From Actinomycetota bacterium (GTDB taxonomy: Bacteria > Actinomycetota > Actinomycetes > S36-B12 > UBA5976): DNA of 5,850 nucleotides. The DNA is taken from assembly GCA_009923375.1 (NCBI GenBank), contig RFTO01000080.1, forward strand, positions 1 to 5,850, given 5' to 3'. The position numbers and the translations under genes are program-made. Positions 1 to 5,850 of this stretch are shown piece after piece; within the stretch, counting starts at the first letter, position 1; each line of letters starts with the position of its first letter. The notes under the pieces are model-generated. The model saw only the letters and a program-made list of their open reading frames with translations. It searched no databases and was not told where the DNA came from.

Positions 1-389
1 AGGCGGCGAGCAAGCCTGACGTACTCCTCAACATGGGTGCCTGCAATCGAGACGATTGTCCGAACGCCATTGGCTGTCAACCATGCCAAGTCCTTCGCGA
101 TGAACTCATCGATTCCAGGGCCCTGCAAGCCAATGGAGTTCAACATTCCACTAGGTGTCTCAGCCATGCGCGGAGTTGCTCGACCGCTGCGCGGCTCGAC
201 CATGATGCTCTTGGTCACAATGGCGCCGAGCATCCGCAGATCAAAGAACTGCGACAGCTCTTTTCCAGCCGCGGCACAACCAGATGCGGTGAGTACCGGT
301 CCGGTCAGTGGAACTCCGCCGAGCATGGTGCTCATGCGCACATCCATCGGGTCGACAGGTGCGCCAAATCCAGCTGCGTCAACCATCAT
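1..389 (-). CDS. pyrD: Dihydroorotate dehydrogenase catalytic subunit, probable class 1B (3' end off-window)
   Basis: This is the FMN subunit that oxidises (S)-dihydroorotate to orotate, the fourth step of UMP synthesis, in the cytoplasm. The first 129 residues are present and the frame runs open off the left edge; family members are about 300 residues long. Visible class 1 features are GPVLTASGC near residues 30-38, the strand with the likely FMN-contacting lysine (GAIVTKSI, Lys60), EPRSG..TPRMAETPSGMLNSIGLQ at about 65-89 with the substrate-loop Asn84, and SIAGTHVEEY at 114-123. The class 1B assignment rests mainly on the adjacent pyrK, because the catalytic-base loop lies outside the window. 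I chose the first of two tandem ATG codons (389 and 386): it overlaps the pyrK stop as ATGA and has AAGG 7 nt upstream. Met15 (codon at 347) is an alternative start, since conserved similarity begins only near there. The frame lacks stops throughout. The gene name is secure and the start less so. Confidence 0.93.
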   Translation of the reverse strand, partial: MMVDAAGFGAPVDPMDVRMSTMLGGVPLTGPVLTASGCAAAGKELSQFFDLRMLGAIVTKSIMVEPRSGRATPRMAETPSGMLNSIGLQGPGIDEFIAKDLAWLTANGVRTIVSIAGTHVEEYVRLARR

Positions 390-400
390 CCACCGACCTT
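384..400 (-). promoter_or_regulatory. pyrK/pyrD ATGA overlap and ribosome-binding site
   Basis: The minus strand reads AAGGTCGGTGGATGATG. The pyrK stop TGA (388-386) lies within an ATGATG, giving two in-frame pyrD start choices: ATG at 389 (4-nt ATGA overlap) and ATG at 386. The AAGG at 400-397 is 7 nt from the first and 10 nt from the second, which favours the first. Confidence 0.65.
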
Positions 401-1237
401 CGGAGCGCCCACTGCATCTGACGGAATTGTGTGCACGTCATCCCAGCGCACTCGATCTCCGCGAAACACTGGACCTTCAATACAAGAGCGCACGAGGCGC
501 GTCTTGCCGTCGTCGCCTATCACCGGCAGTACGCAGGTCATGCAGACTCCGATACCGCAGGCCATCGCCTCCTCTACCGCACATTGACTATAGAGCGCAT
601 TCGCCTCGGCATATTTTGCGACGGCTGCCAGCATCCCCATCGGACCACATGCGTAAATCACCTCGGCGCCGGTGCGACCAACGACTTCGTCGAGAACGTC
701 AGTGACTCGCCCCTGGACACCTGATGAACCGTTGTCGGTTGTGACAGTCACCGATGACGCGGTGCGTCGTGATTCCAACACAGCGAAGAGTTTGTCTGCC
801 GTGGCGGCGCCGAGCACCATGTCTACGCGGCATCCGCGCTCTTGCAGGCTGTCGGCAAGCATGGTCAGCGGGGCGGAGCCGTATCCACCACCGACGAGCA
901 GGCAGTTCACCGACTCCCTGGGTAGCGCGAATGGCTTACCGAGTGGGCCAACAATGTTCAGTGCGTCTCCGCGTTGCAGTGTGGACATCCATTGCGTGCC
1001 GGGTCCGTGGGCGGCGAAGACGATTTCAATCGTGCCGCCGTACAGCCCCCGCTCACTTACTTTGTACACCGAGAAGGCCCGGCGCAATAGATTCGCAGAA
1101 GTGGGCCCGCCGACACTAAGTGCGACGAAGTGGCCAGGCTTTGTCAGCTCTGGGATGCCGGGCGCGGTCACGCTCATTAAGTTGTACGCGCCGACGCGCC
1201 GCATGGAGACGACTTCGCCGTCAACTTGGAGTGCCAT
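386..1237 (-). CDS. pyrK: Dihydroorotate dehydrogenase electron-transfer subunit (FAD / [2Fe-2S])
   Basis: PyrK pairs with class 1B PyrD and carries electrons from its FMN through a [2Fe-2S] cluster to FAD, classically then to NAD+. The 283-residue product has the ferredoxin-reductase-like order. A beta-barrel FAD domain spans roughly residues 1-103, with the flavin motif LLRRAFSVYK (50-59) and NIVGPLGKPF (94-103). An NAD-binding-type domain follows, with LLVGGGYGSAPL (113-124) and YACGPMGML (195-203). The cluster-binding C-terminal part has Cys227, Cys232, Cys235 and Cys252 (spacing CX4CX2CX16C), matching the family pattern. Length is slightly above the roughly 250-270 residues common in the family, with an unconserved-looking C-terminal tail after RGDRV. 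The ATG overlaps the carB stop by one base, and the stop overlaps the pyrD start by four, so PyrK and PyrD are probably translationally coupled. All four cluster ligands are present, so it should be functional. The physiological electron acceptor is inferred from the family, not seen. Confidence 0.95.
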   Translation of the reverse strand: MALQVDGEVVSMRRVGAYNLMSVTAPGIPELTKPGHFVALSVGGPTSANLLRRAFSVYKVSERGLYGGTIEIVFAAHGPGTQWMSTLQRGDALNIVGPLGKPFALPRESVNCLLVGGGYGSAPLTMLADSLQERGCRVDMVLGAATADKLFAVLESRRTASSVTVTTDNGSSGVQGRVTDVLDEVVGRTGAEVIYACGPMGMLAAVAKYAEANALYSQCAVEEAMACGIGVCMTCVLPVIGDDGKTRLVRSCIEGPVFRGDRVRWDDVHTIPSDAVGAPKVGG

Positions 1238-1254
1238 CAGTTACCTGCCATCAC
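1235..1254 (-). promoter_or_regulatory. carB/pyrK translational coupling junction with Shine-Dalgarno
   Basis: The minus strand reads GTGATGGCAGGTAACTGATG. The carB stop and pyrK start share one base (TGATG), and a weaker GGCAGG Shine-Dalgarno (1249-1244) lies 6 nt before the ATG. It matches the carA/carB junction at 17 of 20 bases. Both upstream proteins consequently end in Val-Met-(Gly/Ala)-Gly-Asn. Coupled translation is inferred. Confidence 0.75.
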
Positions 1255-4200
1255 TGCAATCGCGGGTGCAGCCGCACCCGAGGCGGATGCGCTGGTGAGA
1301 GCGGCAAGGTGCGCCGCATGCTCCTGAAGTGAACGTACTCCCACGCGACCAGCAATCAAAGCTTCAATACCCTGGACTGCAGCAGCCAAACCTTGCACCG
1401 TGGTAATCAGCGGGACGCCGGCGAGGATCGAGGCAGTCCGGATCTCGTATCCATCCTTGCGCGTACCCACTCCATATGGGGTGTTCACGACGAGTCCGAT
1501 TTCGCCACTGTGGATGAGATTCACTGTGCGGGGAGTGCCCGACTCGTCCTCACCCTCATGCTGTTTGCGCACGGCCCTAGCCGCGACACCGTGTCGCGCA
1601 AGCACTTCAGCTGTGCCGGCGGTCGCCCAGATCTGTAGACCCAGGTCGGCCAGGCGCTTGATGGGGAAGAGTGCCGCGCGCTTATCTCTGTCTGCCAAGG
1701 AAACAAAGACTCCGCCGCTGGTGGGCAAACCCACCGTGAATGCAGCTTGAGCCGATTTCGCATACGCGGCGCCGAAATCGTCATCGATACCCATGACCTC
1801 GCCAGTTGAGCGCATCTCCGGTCCGAGCACGGTGTCAACTCCGCGGAAGCGGTTGAAGGGCAAAACGGCGTGCTTCACCGAGATGGGGCACGATGCCGTC
1901 AATGTGCTGCCATCGCCATGTGTAGCGAGGAGTCCTTCGGCCCGCAAGGTGGCGATGCTCTCCCCGACGGCCATTCTGGCTGCAGCCTTAGCTAGCGAGA
2001 CACCAGTCGCCTTGGAGACAAATGGCACCGTTCGCGATGCCCGAGGATTGGCCTCCAGCACGTACAACACATCGCCAGCGAGGGCGAATTGGATGTTCAG
2101 CAATCCTCGGACACCGATGCCGCGAGCGATCGCATCTGTGCTCCGCCGAATGCGCTCGATTTCGGTGCGCCCCAAGGTGATGGGCGGCAGAGCGCAGGCT
2201 GAGTCGCCGGAGTGAATGCCGGCTTCTTCGATGTGCTCCATGATGCCGCCGAGGTAGAGCTCCTCGCCATCAAAGAGCGCGTCGACATCGATTTCGATCG
2301 CATCATCGAGGAACCGGTCGATGAGTACCGGGTGCTTCATCAAATCGCCGCCCGCGTGCTTGGCGACATAACCGCGCAACTGAGCGCTGTCATAAACGAT
2401 CTCCATCCCCCGTCCGCCGAGGACGAACGACGGCCTGACCAGCACGGGGTAGCCGATCTGCTCCGCGACCTTGACGCAATCGTCGGCACTTAGTGCTGTG
2501 CCCCAGCGGGGAGCAGGAAGCCCAGCAGCCTGCAAGACCGCTCCGAACTCACCACGGTCTTCCGCGGACTGGATCGCTTCTGGACTGGTGCCCAGGATCG
2601 GCACACCGGCATCTTTAAGTTGTTGAGCTAAGCCCAACGGGGTTTGCCCGCCGAGGGTGCAGATGACGCCGAGGACTGGCCCAGCGGCGCGTTCGGCGGC
2701 CACCACCTCCAGGACATCCTCAACCGTCAGCGGCTCGAAGTAGAGGCGGTCGCTGGTGTCGTAATCCGTGGACACAGTCTCCGGATTGCAGTTCACCATC
2801 ACCGTCTCGTAACCCGCATCCCGCAGTGTCAATGCAGCGTGCACACACGAGTAGTCGAACTCGATTCCCTGCCCGATTCGGTTGGGGCCGCTGCCAAGGA
2901 TGATGACGGCAGGCTTGGTGCGCGACATCACCTCGTTCTCCACGTCGTAGCTTGAGTAGTGATACGGGGTCCGGGCGGCAAACTCAGCCGCACAAGTGTC
3001 AACTGTTTTGTATACGGGACGGATATCAAATTCATAGCGCAGCGCGCGCACCGAAACCTCATCGATGCCACGTACTTCGGCGATTTGGGCATCTGAGAAT
3101 CCATGCCGCTTCGCTAGGCGCAGCACGTCATCGTCGAGCACATCGGCATCTGCGACAAATTGGGCGATCTCGTTGATCAACGCGATCTGATCGACGAACC
3201 ATGGATCGATTCCCGTGGATTCATGTACTTCATCGGCAGACGCTCCAGCCCACAACGTCTGCTGAAGTTGAGTAATGCGCCCGTCGGTGGGGATGGCGAT
3301 CTGCTCAAGCAACGCCTGGGTATCGAGAGCCTCCGGTGCGTGGCGCCAGTGAAAGACCTGTTGCGTGCGCTCCAACGAGCGCATTGCCTTATTCAGTGCC
3401 TCGCTGAAGTTGCGTCCGATGGCCATCGCCTCGCCGACGCTCTTCATCGTGGTCGTCAGTACGGGATCGGCACCGGGGAACTTTTCGAATGCGAAGCGTG
3501 GCACCTTCACAACCACGTAATCCAGGGTTGGCTCAAATGATGCGGGTGTCTCCCCTGTGATGTCGTTGGGGATCTCATCGAGTGTGTAACCAATGGCCAA
3601 GCGCGCGGCGATCTTGGCAATGGGGAAGCCCGTGGCCTTCGATGCGAGCGCCGAGGAACGAGATACGCGAGGGTTCATCTCGATGACGATCATTGTCCCG
3701 TTGTCTGGATTGAGGGCGAACTGAATGTTGCAACCGCCGGTGTCCACTCCAACCTCGCGAATGATGTCGATGGCAAGGTCGCGCATTCGTTGGTATTCGC
3801 GGTCAGTGAGCGTCATCGCGGGGGCGACTGTGATGGAGTCGCCTGTGTGAACGCCCATCGGATCGAAGTTCTCAATTGAGCAGATCACCACCACGTTGTC
3901 ATTGCGATCGCGCATGAGCTCAAGCTCGAACTCCTTCCACCCGATAATGGACTCCTCGAGCAAAACTTCGGTGGTGGGGCTCGCCTGCAGTCCTAGTTCG
4001 GCAATGCGTTTGAGGTCAGACTCGTTGTAAGCGATACCGCTGCCGGCGCCACCCATAGTGAACGAGGGCCTCACGACCACCGGGTAGTTCAACTCGATCG
4101 CAGCGGCGAAGCACTCGTCCATGGTGTGACACACCACGGACTTCGCACTCTCCCCACCCAGTTTCTCCACAATCGCTCGAAACATCTCACGGTTCTCGCC

Positions 4201-4575
4201 ACGCTCGATGGCGTCCACATCGGCACCGATGAGCTCCACGTTGTACTTCTCGAGTACTCCATCGCGGTGCAGTGCCATTGCAGTGTTCAGTGCAGTTTGC
4301 CCGCCCAAGGTTGCAAGAAGTGCATCCGGGCGTTCGCGTTCGATGATGCGCGCCACCACATCAGGAGTGATCGGCTCAACGTAAGTCGCATCGGCGAACT
4401 CGGGGTCAGTCATGATGGTCGCCGGGTTGCTGTTCACCAAGATCACGCGCAAGCCCTCTGCGCGAAGCACACGGCAGGCTTGGGTGCCTGAGTAATCGAA
4501 CTCACACGCTTGACCAATCACGATCGGTCCAGAACCGATGACCATGACGCTTTGGATATCTGTGCGACGCGGCAT
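1237..4575 (-). CDS. carB: Carbamoyl-phosphate synthase large subunit
   Basis: CarB is the synthetase subunit: it uses two ATP, bicarbonate and ammonia delivered from CarA to make carbamoyl phosphate for pyrimidines and arginine. At 1112 residues it is full length (E. coli about 1073). The first ATP-grasp half (about 1-400) makes carboxyphosphate and carries Arg129, [11 protein letters not shown] with Arg169, and the metal-site motif IEMNPR (Glu299, Asn301). A linker/oligomerisation domain follows (about 400-550). The second ATP-grasp half (about 555-940) phosphorylates carbamate, with [10 protein letters not shown] (712-721), [11 protein letters not shown] (781-791) and LEANPR (Glu841, Asn843). 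The C-terminal MGS-like allosteric domain (about 945-1090) keeps likely nucleotide-pocket residues Lys965, Thr985, Thr988, Lys1004 and Asn1031. Two points stand out. His902 replaces the glutamate of the usual SVKE(A/V)VLPF ornithine-site motif, and an Ala/Ser-rich tail (about 1092-1112) extends beyond the domain. The start ATG overlaps the carA stop by one base, with GGGAGG 6 nt upstream. Confidence 0.98.
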   Translation of the reverse strand: MPRRTDIQSVMVIGSGPIVIGQACEFDYSGTQACRVLRAEGLRVILVNSNPATIMTDPEFADATYVEPITPDVVARIIERERPDALLATLGGQTALNTAMALHRDGVLEKYNVELIGADVDAIERGENREMFRAIVEKLGGESAKSVVCHTMDECFAAAIELNYPVVVRPSFTMGGAGSGIAYNESDLKRIAELGLQASPTTEVLLEESIIGWKEFELELMRDRNDNVVVICSIENFDPMGVHTGDSITVAPAMTLTDREYQRMRDLAIDIIREVGVDTGGCNIQFALNPDNGTMIVIEMNPRVSRSSALASKATGFPIAKIAARLAIGYTLDEIPNDITGETPASFEPTLDYVVVKVPRFAFEKFPGADPVLTTTMKSVGEAMAIGRNFSEALNKAMRSLERTQQVFHWRHAPEALDTQALLEQIAIPTDGRITQLQQTLWAGASADEVHESTGIDPWFVDQIALINEIAQFVADADVLDDDVLRLAKRHGFSDAQIAEVRGIDEVSVRALRYEFDIRPVYKTVDTCAAEFAARTPYHYSSYDVENEVMSRTKPAVIILGSGPNRIGQGIEFDYSCVHAALTLRDAGYETVMVNCNPETVSTDYDTSDRLYFEPLTVEDVLEVVAAERAAGPVLGVICTLGGQTPLGLAQQLKDAGVPILGTSPEAIQSAEDRGEFGAVLQAAGLPAPRWGTALSADDCVKVAEQIGYPVLVRPSFVLGGRGMEIVYDSAQLRGYVAKHAGGDLMKHPVLIDRFLDDAIEIDVDALFDGEELYLGGIMEHIEEAGIHSGDSACALPPITLGRTEIERIRRSTDAIARGIGVRGLLNIQFALAGDVLYVLEANPRASRTVPFVSKATGVSLAKAAARMAVGESIATLRAEGLLATHGDGSTLTASCPISVKHAVLPFNRFRGVDTVLGPEMRSTGEVMGIDDDFGAAYAKSAQAAFTVGLPTSGGVFVSLADRDKRAALFPIKRLADLGLQIWATAGTAEVLARHGVAARAVRKQHEGEDESGTPRTVNLIHSGEIGLVVNTPYGVGTRKDGYEIRTASILAGVPLITTVQGLAAAVQGIEALIAGRVGVRSLQEHAAHLAALTSASASGAAAPAIAVMAGN

Positions 4576-4592
4576 CAGTTGCCTCCCATAAC
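4573..4592 (-). promoter_or_regulatory. carA/carB translational coupling junction with Shine-Dalgarno
   Basis: Read on the minus strand, the junction is GTTATGGGAGGCAACTGATG. It encodes the last codons of carA, contains a strong GGGAGG ribosome-binding site (4587-4582), and ends in a TGATG overlap in which the carA stop and carB ATG share one base. The 6-nt spacing from GGAGG to ATG is near optimal. Terminating ribosomes are therefore positioned to reinitiate on carB. The coupling function is inferred from the overlap and spacing. Confidence 0.8.
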
Positions 4593-5717
4593 AAGTGCAC
4601 GGAACTGTGAGAAGAGATCGGCAGCATCGTGCGGACCTGCGGCTGCCTCAGGGTGGTACTGAACGCTGAACGCTCGTCTATCTAGACAGCGCAGCCCTTC
4701 GACCACGTCGTCGTTGACGCATACGTGACTCACTTCCACTCGCCCGAATTCCGTTTCGGTCACTGCATCCAGTGGTGCATCCACAGCGAAACCGTGGTTA
4801 TGCGCCGAGATTGCGATGCGACCTGTGCGGCGGTCCTGCACCGGGATGTTCACACCGCGGTGACCGAATCGAAGCTTGTATGTTGGGAATCCAAGCGCCC
4901 GCCCGAGAATCTGGTTTCCAAAGCAGATGCCGAAAGTCGGCATGTCCTTTGCCAGTGCAGCGCGCACGATGGCGACCGCATGATCTGCCGTGGCCGGGTC
5001 ACCCGGGCCATTGGAGATGAATAGCGAGTCGTATGTGCCGTCAACGACATCATCTACTGGTGTGTCCGCAGGCAGCACGTGCACATCAAATCCCTGCGCC
5101 GCTAGTAGGAACGGGGTCATGGATTTGATCCCCATGTCAAGAGCGGCGACCGATGCAATCCGCGTTCCGTGAGCAGGCACGATGTACGGCTCATTGGTGC
5201 TGACGTCGTCAGACAAGCTCGCACCGCTCATCAGCGGACTCGCTTTCACTGCGGCAAGCAGATCCTCATGCGGGGCTGCTGCTGCTTCACCGGAGAAGAT
5301 GCCAACTCTCATCGCGCCGTTATCGCGAAGATGGCGGGTTAGTGCCCGGGTGTCGACCTCGCAGATTCCCACCACACCGCTGTCCACCAACTGCGTCTCC
5401 AGATCGCCGTTTGCGCGCCAATTGGAGGTGCGTCGACTGGGATCGCGTACGACGTAGCCAGCAACCCAGATGTGCTCGCTCTCAGCGTCTTCGTCATTCA
5501 CGCCCGTGTTGCCGATGTGCGGTGCGGTCATAATCACGACCTGCCGGTGATACGACGGGTCGGTCAAGGTCTCTTGATAACCCGTCATGCCAGTGGCGAA
5601 TACGGCTTCACCGACGGTCTCACCGATTGCACCGTAGGCCAGACCCCGAGCGGTCGTCCCATCTTCGAGAATCAACACGGCATCCTCGCGCTCGTAAGTC
5701 CTTTGTTGCGTGTTCAT
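4575..5717 (-). CDS. carA: Carbamoyl-phosphate synthase small (glutaminase) subunit
   Basis: CarA hydrolyses glutamine and channels the ammonia to CarB. The 380-residue length is normal. The N-terminal CarA-specific domain (about 11-150) contains [16 protein letters not shown] (41-56), [13 protein letters not shown] (65-77) and [10 protein letters not shown] (122-131). The C-terminal class I glutamine amidotransferase domain (about 188-375) has FISNGPGDP (233-241), the nucleophile Cys265 in FGICFGNQ, and the catalytic His355 and Glu357 in [11 protein letters not shown]. The full triad is present, so it should be active. Its stop shares one base with the carB ATG and its start shares one base with the pyrC stop, consistent with a single polycistronic message and stoichiometric CarA:CarB production. 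The chosen ATG is the first plausible start, leaving about 10 residues before the conserved LILEDGT strand as in homologues. The nearest purine-rich Shine-Dalgarno candidate is unusually far away (13 nt), so reinitiation after pyrC may be important. Confidence 0.98.
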   Translation of the reverse strand: MNTQQRTYEREDAVLILEDGTTARGLAYGAIGETVGEAVFATGMTGYQETLTDPSYHRQVVIMTAPHIGNTGVNDEDAESEHIWVAGYVVRDPSRRTSNWRANGDLETQLVDSGVVGICEVDTRALTRHLRDNGAMRVGIFSGEAAAAPHEDLLAAVKASPLMSGASLSDDVSTNEPYIVPAHGTRIASVAALDMGIKSMTPFLLAAQGFDVHVLPADTPVDDVVDGTYDSLFISNGPGDPATADHAVAIVRAALAKDMPTFGICFGNQILGRALGFPTYKLRFGHRGVNIPVQDRRTGRIAISAHNHGFAVDAPLDAVTETEFGRVEVSHVCVNDDVVEGLRCLDRRAFSVQYHPEAAAGPHDAADLFSQFRALVMGGN

Positions 5718-5740
5718 CAGGGCTTGCGCACCTTTCCTTC
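5715..5740 (-). promoter_or_regulatory. pyrC/carA junction with distant purine-rich Shine-Dalgarno candidate
   Basis: The pyrC stop and carA ATG share one base (TGATG), and pyrC has a second in-frame TGA directly after the first. A purine-rich GAAGGAAAGG (5740-5731) is the only ribosome-binding-like sequence nearby, but its 3' end is 13 nt from the ATG, longer than the usual 5-9 nt. Initiation on carA may depend mostly on ribosomes finishing pyrC. This is inference from sequence. Confidence 0.5.
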
Positions 5741-5850
5741 GGCGTACGTGAGTCGTCCTTCGAACACGGTGGCCACAACCTGTCCATGCATCGAGCGATG
5801 GGCGAATGGGGTGTTAGCACTTTTGGATTCCAACGTTGCAGGATCAACCA
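5717..5850 (-). CDS. pyrC: Dihydroorotase, C-terminal end (5' part off-window)
   Basis: Only the last 43 codons and the stop are present; the gene enters from the right edge. The readable frame begins VDPATLESKSANTPFAHR and continues MHGQVVATVFEGRLTYAEGK before ending in RKP. This is the recognisable tail of class I dihydroorotases and related amidohydrolases: an aspartate-proline turn, a Ser/Lys-rich stretch with NTPF, a G.VVAT strand and the closing small beta-sandwich. Dihydroorotase cyclises N-carbamoyl-aspartate to dihydroorotate. The metal ligands lie outside the window, so activity cannot be judged. The stop is a tandem TGATGA, and the first TGA shares its final A with the carA start codon. 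The immediately following car genes make pyrC much more likely than hydantoinase or another amidohydrolase. Confidence 0.88.
   Translation of the reverse strand, partial: VDPATLESKSANTPFAHRSMHGQVVATVFEGRLTYAEGKVRKP

Noticed and set aside
33..587. A 184-codon plus-strand open frame with several cysteines and histidines at the left end
   Set aside because: Antisense to pyrD and pyrK, no ordered metal-binding pattern, and no ribosome-binding site of note; a shadow frame.
37..705. A 222-codon plus-strand open frame spanning the pyrD/pyrK junction
   Set aside because: Both minus-strand frames show strong family motifs over the same bases; the plus-strand product becomes Arg/Ser-rich and looks like an out-of-frame translation.
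672..1298. A 208-codon open frame on the plus strand, antisense to pyrK and the carB 3' end
   Set aside because: It lies fully opposite confident genes, its product is Ser/Pro/Arg-rich without recognisable motifs, and such long antisense frames are expected opposite GC-rich codons.
1521..1838. A 105-codon minus-strand frame inside carB, considered as a possible nested gene
   Set aside because: Out of frame with carB, lacks motifs, and the carB frame is fully conserved through this region.
1237..4575. Internal duplication within carB, considered as a repeat element
   Set aside because: The two ATP-grasp halves (for example GSGP..IGQ..EFDYS near residues 14-29 and 561-576) are the ancient duplication present in all CarB proteins, not a recent repeat.
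5620..5847. A 75-codon minus-strand frame overlapping the pyrC/carA junction
   Set aside because: Out of frame with both pyrC and carA, which each carry recognisable family sequence there.
1..5850. Promoters, terminators, tRNAs, CRISPR repeats or insertion-sequence ends
   Set aside because: No spacer DNA exists between genes, and I saw no hairpin-plus-T run, tRNA-like fold, regularly spaced repeat or terminal inverted repeat on reading both strands.

Overview
The window is almost entirely protein-coding on the minus strand. It is an internal slice of a de novo pyrimidine (UMP) biosynthesis operon. In transcription order (right to left) it holds the 3' end of pyrC (dihydroorotase), complete carA and carB (small and large subunits of glutamine-dependent carbamoyl-phosphate synthetase), complete pyrK (iron-sulfur/FAD electron-transfer subunit of dihydroorotate dehydrogenase), and the 5' end of pyrD (dihydroorotate dehydrogenase catalytic subunit). 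There is no intergenic DNA. Three junctions are 1-nt TGATG overlaps and the fourth is a 4-nt ATGA overlap. No promoter, terminator, RNA gene, mobile element or CRISPR array is visible. The operon promoter and any regulator must lie beyond the right edge, and the terminator beyond the left edge.

The products resemble those of Actinomycetota. CarA has the [13 protein letters not shown] nucleophile region and the [16 protein letters not shown]-terminal motif. CarB carries the NTPYG..DGYEIR and TTVQG motifs familiar from actinobacterial CarB, together with the expected gene order pyrC-carA-carB-pyrD. The sequence is clearly GC-leaning, though not as extreme as Streptomyces by eye. A genus cannot be named from this window. 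The use of PyrK plus a PyrD that looks like class 1B, rather than a lone membrane class 2 PyrD, separates it from Streptomyces- and Mycobacterium-type operons.

Functionally, CarA releases ammonia from glutamine and CarB makes carbamoyl phosphate. PyrB (off-window) would join this to aspartate, PyrC closes the ring to dihydroorotate, and PyrD-PyrK oxidises it to orotate, passing electrons through FMN, [2Fe-2S] and FAD, classically to NAD+. The overlapping junctions suggest translational coupling and balanced subunit output.

This is ordinary core metabolism and I see no undescribed system. The points most worth a second look are a Glu-to-His change at a conserved ornithine-contact position of CarB, and a near-identical 20-bp sequence at the carA/carB and carB/pyrK junctions.
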